NCBI RefSeq assembly: GCF_902832845.1
Contig: NZ_CADFDB010000009.1
Span: forward strand, 1-64,000
Direction of reading: 5' to 3'
From: Burkholderia metallica
GTDB taxonomy: Bacteria > Pseudomonadota > Gammaproteobacteria > Burkholderiales > Burkholderiaceae
Length of the DNA stretch: 64,000 nucleotides
Part shown: piece after piece, positions 57,945 through 64,000 of the stretch
Layout of the letters: each line of letters begins with the position of its first letter
Numbering within the stretch: position 1 is the first letter of the stretch
Program-made: the position numbers and the translations under genes
The notes under the pieces: model-generated
Databases searched by the model: none
What the model saw: the letters and a program-made list of their open reading frames with translations, nothing else
Told to the model about the DNA's origin: nothing

Positions 57945-58481
57945 TCACTGCCCCGGCCGGTCGACGAATTCGAAATCGAGGCCGCGCGCACGCATCCAGT
58001 CGGCGAGCGCGACGCCCGTGCCGGCGCGCCACGGGCGCAGCAGCGGCGGATCGACGAGCCTGTATTCGAGCAGTTCCGGCGACAGCGCGACCGTACCCGA
58101 CGCGCGCACGTGATACGCGATGATCAGCTCGTTCTTGCGGATGAATTCGTACACGCCGACGAGCGACACGTGCTCGGCCTTCAGCCCTGTTTCCTCGAAC
58201 ACCTCGCGCGCGATACCGTCCTCGGGCGTCTCGCCGTTCTCGAGGAAGCCGGTGATCAGCGCGAACATCCCTTCGGGCCACGCCGCGTTGCGCGCGAGCA
58301 GGATCTTGCCGTCGAGCTCGACGATCGCGGCGACCACCGGCAACGGGTTGTTCCAGTGCACATAGCCGCAGGTGTCGTCGGGGCACGCCTGGCGAACGCG
58401 GCCGCCTTCATGGTCGGGATCGGCACGCTCGGTGAGCGGGCTCGCGCAGCGCGGGCAAAAGCGGTAGTCGGCGGTGGTCAT
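57945..58481 (-). CDS. Nudix hydrolase with N-terminal zinc ribbon
   Basis: A 178-residue protein. Residues 7-36 form a zinc ribbon (CPRC and CPDDTCG), then a Nudix domain with an intact box (GFLENGETPEDG followed by AREVFEETGL). The layout recalls NADH pyrophosphatase NudC, but the protein is much shorter and the NudC-specific SQPWPFP motif after the Nudix box is absent, so the substrate (NADH, ADP-ribose, another nucleoside diphosphate derivative) is open. Start MTTADYRFCPRC at 58481; the frame runs on upstream without similarity. Confidence 0.88.
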   Translation of the reverse strand: MTTADYRFCPRCASPLTERADPDHEGGRVRQACPDDTCGYVHWNNPLPVVAAIVELDGKILLARNAAWPEGMFALITGFLENGETPEDGIAREVFEETGLKAEHVSLVGVYEFIRKNELIIAYHVRASGTVALSPELLEYRLVDPPLLRPWRAGTGVALADWMRARGLDFEFVDRPGQ

Positions 58482-58602
58482 CGATGGGGATCTGGCGGGC
58501 GGCGGACAGCCGCCAGCCGGCTGCCCGCGCACCCGCTCGGCGCGGGAAAGGCTTCATTCTAGCGAGTTTGCCCGCCCCGCAGACGATCCGGCCCCATCGC
58601 GA

Positions 58603-59862
58603 TCAGCACGGCAGGCGCCGGCGCGTGGCGCTCGCCGCGAAGCCGGCGGCACCGAGCAGCAGCGCGGCCACCGCGACCCACAGCGCGGGGGAAAACGATC
58701 CGAAGCGCGCGGCCAGCGGCGCCGCGACGAGCGGGCCGAGAATCTGCCCGACCCCGTACGACGCGGTTGCATAGCCCATCAGCCCGGCCGCGCGCTCGCC
58801 GTGCAGGCGCCGCGCCTCGCGCATCGCAAACAGCGTGATCGCGGTGAACGGCAGGCCGAGCAGCGCGCTGCCGACCGAGAAGCCGGCCGCGGTCGGCCAC
58901 ACGATCCCGGCGGCGATGCCGAGCGCCTGCGTCGCGCAACCGGCCGCCAGCAGCAGCCGGTTGTCCCAGTGCGCGGGCAGCCGCGCGGCGGCGATCGCGC
59001 CGACGATCAGCGCCGCGCCGAACATCGGCCAGAACAGGTCGGGCCACGGTGAACCGGCCGGCAGCGCGGCGCGCGCGATAACGGGCAGGAACGTCGCGGT
59101 GATGATGTAGCCGAAGCCCGGCAGGCCGTACAGCACGACGAGCCACGCGGCGTCGGTGCGATGGCCGCGCGCACGGGCCGGCGTGTCCACGGCTGCGGCA
59201 GCAGCCGGCGCATGCGGCGCGGCGCCGCCCGGCGGCACGACTTGCGCCGGGGCGGCTGTGAACGTACGCCAGATCGAGACCGACAGCACGGCCGACAGTG
59301 CCGCGAAACCGAGCCAGCCCGACGCCGCGCGCTGGCCGGCCAGCGCGCTGCCAAGCAGCCCCGTCACGACGATGCCGACGCCCGGCCCCGCGTAGATCAC
59401 ACCGCTCCACTCGGGCGCGTGCAGTTCGGTCAACCGCCGCAGTCCCCATTGCGACACGAACACGAACGTCCATGCGCTGACGACACCTGCGACGAAGCGC
59501 ACCGCGAGCCACACGGGCAGCAGATGGCCCACACCCATCGCGGCGGTAAGCAATACGGTGGCCGCGAGCCCGACGCGCACCATTCGCGCGGGCGCGACGC
59601 GCAGCGCCGCGCAACTGACCGCGCCCACGAAGTAGCCCGCATAGTTCGCCGATGCGAGCCAGCCGCCGGCCTTCAGGCCGATCGAGCCGTCCGCGAGCAT
59701 CAGCGGCAACAGCGGCGTGAACGCGAAGCGGCCGACGCCGAGCACGACCGCGAGGCCGATCATGCAGGCCAGCGCGGCCGTGCGGGCGCGGCGGTCGACA
59801 TCGTCGGCATCGCTGGCGGAAGGCGCGCCGGCGGCGGCAGTCGGGGCATCGGAGCGTGACAT
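58603..59862 (-). CDS. MFS transporter, YbfB/YjiJ family
   Basis: A 419-residue major-facilitator protein with about twelve hydrophobic segments. The first helix carries the YbfB/YjiJ hallmark (VLGVGRFAFTPLLPLML) and FVSQWGLRRLTELHAPEWSG is characteristic of the middle. A 25-residue polar leader (SRSDAPTAAAGAPSASD) precedes helix 1, and the central loop is Ala/Pro-rich. Substrate unknown. Divergent from a LysR gene, which probably regulates it. Confidence 0.88.
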   Translation of the reverse strand: MSRSDAPTAAAGAPSASDADDVDRRARTAALACMIGLAVVLGVGRFAFTPLLPLMLADGSIGLKAGGWLASANYAGYFVGAVSCAALRVAPARMVRVGLAATVLLTAAMGVGHLLPVWLAVRFVAGVVSAWTFVFVSQWGLRRLTELHAPEWSGVIYAGPGVGIVVTGLLGSALAGQRAASGWLGFAALSAVLSVSIWRTFTAAPAQVVPPGGAAPHAPAAAAAVDTPARARGHRTDAAWLVVLYGLPGFGYIITATFLPVIARAALPAGSPWPDLFWPMFGAALIVGAIAAARLPAHWDNRLLLAAGCATQALGIAAGIVWPTAAGFSVGSALLGLPFTAITLFAMREARRLHGERAAGLMGYATASYGVGQILGPLVAAPLAARFGSFSPALWVAVAALLLGAAGFAASATRRRLPC

Positions 59863-59925
59863 GGCGGCATGGGCCGGCGTTCAACGCGCCGGCCGGATCG
59901 GGAATCGGAATGGCTCCATCGTAGC

Positions 59926-59955
59926 TTGACCAAACGTTCTCGAAAAATGAATAAT
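59926..59955 (+). promoter_or_regulatory. Sigma-70 promoter for the LysR gene
   Basis: TTGACC (59926-59931), 18-base spacer, AATAAT (59950-59955), each one mismatch from consensus. Transcription would start near 59962, 24 bases before the LysR ATG. It overlaps the MFS control region. Confidence 0.6.
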
Positions 59956-59985
59956 CAAGAATACAATCATCGCCTGGAGAGAATC

Positions 59986-60900
59986 ATGGATCTGTCGGCG
60001 CTGGCGATTTTCCGGGCCGTGGTGCGCGAGAACGGCGTGACGCGCGCGGCGGCCAAGCTCAATCGCGTGCAGTCGAACGTCACGACGCGCATCAAGCAGC
60101 TGGAAGAGGAACTCGGCGCCGCGCTGTTCGTGCGCGACGGCCGCCGGCTCGTGCTGACCCCGGCCGGGCACACGCTGCTGCCGTACGCGGAACGCCTGCT
60201 CGCGCTCGCCGACGAGGCGCGCGACGCGGTGCGCGAGGACACGCCGCGCGGGCGGCTGCGGCTCGGCACGATGGAAAGCACGGCCGCGAGCCGCCTGCCG
60301 ACCGTGCTCGCCCGCTATCACCACGCGTGGCCCGACGTGTCGCTCGAACTGTCGACGGGCACGACGGGCTGCCTGATCGACCGCGTGCGCGATTTCGAGA
60401 TCGACGCCGCGCTGTTCGCGCGGCCGCCCGCGCCGGACACGCTGCCCGACACGTTCGAGACGGTGCCGATCTTCCGCGAGGATCTGGTGCTGCTCACCCC
60501 CCGCGGCCATCCGCCGGTGCGCACGCCGCGCGACGTGATCGTGCCGACGCTGATCGCGTTCGAGCGCGGCTGCGCGTATCGCAAGTACGTCGAACAGTGG
60601 TACGCGGCGCACGGCGTCAAGCCGGCGCGCGTGCTCGAACTCGCGTCGTATCACGCGATCGTCGCGTGCGTCGCGGCAGGGGCCGGCATCGCGGTCGCGC
60701 CGCGTTCGGTGCTCGATCTGCAGTCCGAAACCGGCAACATCGCCGCGCACACGATTCCCGAACTGGAAGGCATCGACACGCTGCTCGCGTGGCGACGCGG
60801 TTATGCGTCGGCGGCGCTGGCCGCGTTGCGCGATGCGCTCGCCGAAGCCGCGCGGCAACCGGACGGTGCTTTGGAGCCGCCCGTCACCGCGCCGGTCTGA
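59986..60900 (+). CDS. LysR-family regulator divergent from the MFS gene
   Basis: A 304-residue LysR regulator: winged helix RENGVTRAAAKLNRVQSNV at residues 13-31 and the effector domain after residue 90 (LRLGTMESTAASRLP). The start MDLSALAIF at 59986 follows GGAGAG and is favoured over an ATG 13 codons upstream (59947), which would overlap the -10. Expected to regulate the divergent YbfB/YjiJ-type exporter and itself. A strong terminator follows. Confidence 0.92.
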   Translation: MDLSALAIFRAVVRENGVTRAAAKLNRVQSNVTTRIKQLEEELGAALFVRDGRRLVLTPAGHTLLPYAERLLALADEARDAVREDTPRGRLRLGTMESTAASRLPTVLARYHHAWPDVSLELSTGTTGCLIDRVRDFEIDAALFARPPAPDTLPDTFETVPIFREDLVLLTPRGHPPVRTPRDVIVPTLIAFERGCAYRKYVEQWYAAHGVKPARVLELASYHAIVACVAAGAGIAVAPRSVLDLQSETGNIAAHTIPELEGIDTLLAWRRGYASAALAALRDALAEAARQPDGALEPPVTAPV

Positions 60901-60947
60901 CGCTTCCTTCGGGCGGCCGGCGCACGCACGGCACCGGCCTGCCAACG

Positions 60948-60985
60948 AAAAGACCCGACCGGCCGGATGCCGATCGGGTCTTTTT
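60948..60985. terminator. Bidirectional terminator between the LysR gene and alaS
   Basis: An 11-bp perfect inverted repeat (60948-60958 with 60974-60984) around a 15-base GC-rich loop, AAAA on the left and five T on the right. It ends the plus-strand LysR transcript and, 49 bases past its stop, the minus-strand alaS transcript. Confidence 0.85.
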
Positions 60986-61033
60986 CACTCCACGCGATGC
61001 CGCAACGACACCGCATCGCATCGGTCGCGACGA

Positions 61034-63658
61034 TCAGAGCCGCGCTTCGACCCAGCCCTTCACGCCCGCGAGCGCGGCCGGCAGGTTCGCCGGCTCGGTG
61101 CCGCCTGCCTGCGCCATGTCCGGACGGCCGCCGCCCTTGCCGCCGACCTGCTGCGCGACGAAGTTCACGAGCTCGCCGGCCTTGACCTTCTTGCTCGCGT
61201 CGGGCGTGACGCCCGCGATCAGGCTGACCTTGCCGGCTTCGACGGCCGCCAGCACGATCGCCGCGTTCTTCAGCTTGTCCTTCAGCTTGTCGACCGTTTC
61301 GCGCAGCGTCTTCGCGTCGGCGCCGTCGAGCGTCGCGGCCAGCACGAACACGCCGCCGATTTCGACCGCCTGCTGCGCGAGCTCGTCGCCCTGACTCGAT
61401 GCGAGCTTCGACTTCAGCGCGCCCAGTTCCTTCTCGAGCGACTTCACCTGGTCCTGCACCTGCGCGATACGCTGCGTGAGTTCGGACGGCTGCGCCTTCA
61501 GCGCGGCCGCGGCTTCGTTCACGCGGGCGTCGAGTTCCTGCACGTAGCGCACCGCGTTGTCGCCGGTGATCGCCTCGACACGGCGGATGCCGGCCGCGAC
61601 GCCGCCTTCGACGACGATCTTGAAGAAGCCGATGTCGCCGGTGCGATGCACGTGCGTGCCGCCGCACAGTTCGCGCGAGAAGCCGAGGTCGAGCACGCGC
61701 ACTTCGTCGCCGTACTTCTCGCCGAACAGCGCCATCGCGCCGCCCTTCACCGCTTCGTCGTACGGCATCACGCGCACGATGCCCGGCGCGTTCGCGAGGA
61801 TTTCGTTGTTGACGATCTGCTCGACGCGACGGATCTCATCGTCGGTCATCGGCGCGTTGTGCGCGAAGTCGAAGCGGGTCTTTTCCGCGTCGACCAGCGA
61901 ACCCTTCTGCTGCACGTGCGCGCCGAGCACTTCGCGCAGCGCCTTGTGCATCAGGTGGGTGGCCGAGTGGTTGCGCTGCGTGCGGGCACGGCGATGCGCG
62001 TCGATTTCCGCGCGCAGCACGTCGCCGACCTTCAGCGTGCCCTGCTCCAGCGTGCCGTGGTGGCCGATCACGTCGGCCTGCACCTTCAGCGTGTCGGCCA
62101 CCGCGAAGCGCGTCGCGGCGTTCGCGAGCACGCCCTGGTCGCCCACCTGGCCGCCCGATTCCGCGTAGAACGGCGTGTGGTCGAGCACGACGACCGCATC
62201 CTGGCCGGTCTTCACTTCGTTGACCGACGAACCGTCGACGTACAGCGCGACGACCTTCGCGTCGTCGAACGCGATTTCTTCATAGCCGTGGAACGTGGTC
62301 TTCGCGCCCGTGTATTCGAGGCCCTGTGCGGCCTTGAACTTGCCGGCCGCGCGCGCCTGTTCGCGCTGGCGCGCCATCGCGTCGTCGAATGCCGGCTCGT
62401 CGACCGTCATCCCGCGCTCGCGGCACACGTCGGCCGTCAGGTCCAGCGGGAAGCCGTACGTGTCGTGCAGCTTGAACGCGAGTTCGCCGTCGAGCACCTT
62501 GCCGCCCTTCGCTTCGACGTCGGCCAGCGCCGCTTCGAGGATCGACATGCCGTGCTCGATCGTCTCGAAGAAGCGCTCTTCTTCCTGGCGCAGCACGTCG
62601 GTCACGCGCTGCTCGGCTTCCTTCAGCTCCGGATACGCGACGCCCATCTCGGCGACGAGGTCGGCCACCAGCTTGTGGAAGAACGAGCCCTTGCGGCCGA
62701 GCTTGTAGCCGTGGCGGATCGCGCGGCGCACGATCCGGCGCAGCACGTAGCCGCGGCCTTCGTTGCCGGGAATCACGCCGTCGACGATCAGGAACGAGCA
62801 CGCGCGGATGTGATCGGCGATCACCTTCAGCGAGTTGTTCGTGAGGTCGGTGATTTCGGTCACGCGCGCGGCGGCCTTGATCAGATTCTGGAACAGGTCG
62901 ATCTCGTAGTTGCTGTGCACGTGCTGCAGCACTGCGGCCAGACGCTCGAGGCCCATGCCGGTGTCGACCGACTGCTTCGGCAGGCGCGTCATGTTGCCCT
63001 GCGCGTCGCGGTTGAACTGCATGAACACGAGGTTCCAGATCTCGATGTAGCGGTCGCCGTCTTCCTCAGGCGACCCCGGCGGGCCGCCCCACACGTCCGG
63101 GCCGTGGTCGTAGAAGATTTCGGTACACGGGCCGCACGGGCCGGTGTCGCCCATCGTCCAGAAGTTGTCGGACGCGTAGCGCGCGCCCTTGTTGTCGCCG
63201 ATGCGGATGATCCGCTCGGTCGGCACGCCGACCTCCTTCGCCCAGATGTCGTACGCCTCGTCGTCTTCCTGGTAGACCGTGACCCACAGCTTTTCCTTCG
63301 GCAACTGGTAGACCGTGGTCAGCAGCTCCCACGCGAACTTGATCGCGTCGTGCTTGAAGTAGTCGCCGAACGAGAAGTTGCCGAGCATCTCGAAAAACGT
63401 GTGGTGGCGCGCCGTGTAGCCGACGTTCTCGAGGTCGTTGTGCTTGCCGCCCGCGCGCACGCTGCGCTGCGCCGTGGTGGCGCGCGAGTACGGACGCGGG
63501 TCCGTGCCGAGGAACACGTCCTTGAACTGGACCATGCCCGAGTTCGTGAACATCAGCGTGGGGTCGTTACCGGGCACGAGGCTCGACGAGCGGACGATCG
63601 TGTGGCCCTTCGATTCGAAGAATTTGAGGAATTTCTCGCGGATTTCGGCAGCTTTCAT
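61034..63658 (-). CDS. alaS: Alanyl-tRNA synthetase
   Basis: Charges tRNA-Ala and edits mischarged serine/glycine. 874 residues, full length. Class II catalytic core at the N-terminus ([52 protein letters not shown]), editing-domain metal motifs [11 protein letters not shown] and CGGTHV, and the C-terminal DHHA1 glycine-rich block [15 protein letters not shown]. The start [10 protein letters not shown] at 63658 is the family start; the frame is open upstream as far as 63970 with only Arg/Pro-rich low-quality sequence. Confidence 0.98.
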   Translation of the reverse strand: MKAAEIREKFLKFFESKGHTIVRSSSLVPGNDPTLMFTNSGMVQFKDVFLGTDPRPYSRATTAQRSVRAGGKHNDLENVGYTARHHTFFEMLGNFSFGDYFKHDAIKFAWELLTTVYQLPKEKLWVTVYQEDDEAYDIWAKEVGVPTERIIRIGDNKGARYASDNFWTMGDTGPCGPCTEIFYDHGPDVWGGPPGSPEEDGDRYIEIWNLVFMQFNRDAQGNMTRLPKQSVDTGMGLERLAAVLQHVHSNYEIDLFQNLIKAAARVTEITDLTNNSLKVIADHIRACSFLIVDGVIPGNEGRGYVLRRIVRRAIRHGYKLGRKGSFFHKLVADLVAEMGVAYPELKEAEQRVTDVLRQEEERFFETIEHGMSILEAALADVEAKGGKVLDGELAFKLHDTYGFPLDLTADVCRERGMTVDEPAFDDAMARQREQARAAGKFKAAQGLEYTGAKTTFHGYEEIAFDDAKVVALYVDGSSVNEVKTGQDAVVVLDHTPFYAESGGQVGDQGVLANAATRFAVADTLKVQADVIGHHGTLEQGTLKVGDVLRAEIDAHRRARTQRNHSATHLMHKALREVLGAHVQQKGSLVDAEKTRFDFAHNAPMTDDEIRRVEQIVNNEILANAPGIVRVMPYDEAVKGGAMALFGEKYGDEVRVLDLGFSRELCGGTHVHRTGDIGFFKIVVEGGVAAGIRRVEAITGDNAVRYVQELDARVNEAAAALKAQPSELTQRIAQVQDQVKSLEKELGALKSKLASSQGDELAQQAVEIGGVFVLAATLDGADAKTLRETVDKLKDKLKNAAIVLAAVEAGKVSLIAGVTPDASKKVKAGELVNFVAQQVGGKGGGRPDMAQAGGTEPANLPAALAGVKGWVEARL

Positions 63659-63743
63659 GGCGTGCGGGGACAGTCTGGCAAAGACGGCTTCAAACGCCGG
63701 CGCCCCAGGCAGGGCGCGCGACGGCAGGTTTCTTAAACGATCG

Positions 63744-63749
63744 ATTATA
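63744..63749 (-). promoter_or_regulatory. Candidate -10 element for alaS
   Basis: Reads TATAAT on the minus strand, about 85 bases before the alaS start. The -35 position is GC-rich and unconvincing. Confidence 0.4.
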
Positions 63750-63827
63750 CGGGATAGATCCGGATGCGCGGCCGGCGGGGCCGGCCGGCGCCGGGTCGGT
63801 CGGGTTCCGACCGGCGTTGGGGGCGTA

Positions 63828-63871
63828 TTTGGCTCGGATCTGGCTCGTCTCTGGCTCGTCTCTGGCCCAGG
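63828..63871. repeat. Four tandem 11-bp direct repeats upstream of alaS
   Basis: Units at 63828, 63839, 63850 and 63861: the two central copies are identical (TCTGGCTCGTC), the outer two differ at three or four positions. The period is one helical turn. They lie in the 310-base gap (63659-63968) between alaS and the next plus-strand gene; apart from these repeats and the candidate -10, I see no other feature in that gap. Confidence 0.7.
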
Positions 63872-63968
63872 TCCGGGCCATCGTGCCCGCCCGGCTACGC
63901 CACCGCCGCGACCGATTCGCCTTAAGATACGCGGCATGCCGCGCGGCTTCGCCGGGCGACGCCAAGCC

Positions 63969-64000
63969 ATGAAAGGAGACGATTCGACGATGGGTGCCCT
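63969..64000 (+). CDS. Start of a plus-strand gene running off the window
   Basis: Two in-frame ATGs (63969 and 63990) with AAGGAG at 63973-63978; the second gives MGA and then the window ends. Too little is present to name the product. The MGAL-type start and the place divergent from alaS would suit a CaiB/BaiF CoA-transferase, but that is only a guess. Confidence 0.4.
   Translation, partial: MKGDDSTMGA

Overview
The window is a GC-rich chromosomal segment of a betaproteobacterium, most likely a Burkholderia (cepacia-complex type). This rests on codon use, gene content and family flavour (aroC, valS, galU, uvrD and alaS among Burkholderia-like transporters and LysR regulators). It is a judgement from recognised proteins, not a database match. 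I saw no rRNA, tRNA, CRISPR array, IS element or prophage.

Layout. (1) 1-10.3 kb is housekeeping and metabolism: the 3' end of an electron-transfer-flavoprotein:ubiquinone oxidoreductase gene, aroC, an LplT-like MFS/acyltransferase fusion, a CBS protein, an Mpo1-like membrane protein, a YihY/BrkB protein, wrbA plus a DUF2069 protein, an FAD-linked 2-hydroxyacid dehydrogenase and a metallophosphoesterase. (2) 10.4-16.4 kb is a LysR gene divergent from a four-gene fusaric-acid/aromatic-acid type efflux operon (NodT lipoprotein, FusC, DUF1656, HlyD). (3) 16.4-27.1 kb holds a chemoreceptor, an Fsr-like exporter, an overlapping uvrD-nucleosidase pair, valS and galU. (4) 27.1-32.3 kb is a minus-strand operon for envelope sensing: OmpR-type regulator, LysM/FecR periplasmic protein, CHASE2 histidine kinase and a small lipoprotein. 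(5) 33.1-36.1 kb carries TusA and a LysR/methylmalonate-semialdehyde dehydrogenase pair.

(6) 36.1-51.8 kb is a complete inositol catabolic island. A minus-strand operon encodes a sugar-type ABC importer (binding protein, double ATPase, permease), two NAD-dependent Gfo/Idh/MocA dehydrogenases (one is IolG) and two TIM-barrel isomerase/dehydratase-like proteins. A divergent plus-strand operon encodes IolC fused to an aldolase-like DUF2090 domain, IolD, IolE, IolB and an HbpS/UPF0303 protein. A RpiR-type regulator lies beside them. The shared control region has one perfect and one near-perfect GGAA-N6-TTCC element about 30 bp apart, the motif linked to RpiR-type IolR repressors in rhizobia. Together the genes take inositol through inosose, the diketone, deoxyglucuronate and deoxy-ketogluconate (and its phosphate) to DHAP plus malonate semialdehyde, which the mmsA/iolA enzyme converts to acetyl-CoA.

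(7) 51.8-57 kb has an SDR and a tightly overlapping thioesterase-livHMGF operon with no binding protein, an Arg-for-Lys Walker A in the LivF-like ATPase and a degenerate signature in the LivG-like ATPase. (8) 57.2-57.9 kb is a broken fimbrial adhesin gene. (9) 57.9-64 kb holds a zinc-ribbon Nudix hydrolase, a YbfB/YjiJ-type MFS with divergent LysR, alaS, and the first bases of one more plus-strand gene.

The best candidates for something beyond routine annotation are the FecR/CHASE2/OmpR signalling operon, the asymmetric liv-type transporter, and the extra enzymes and operators of the inositol island.
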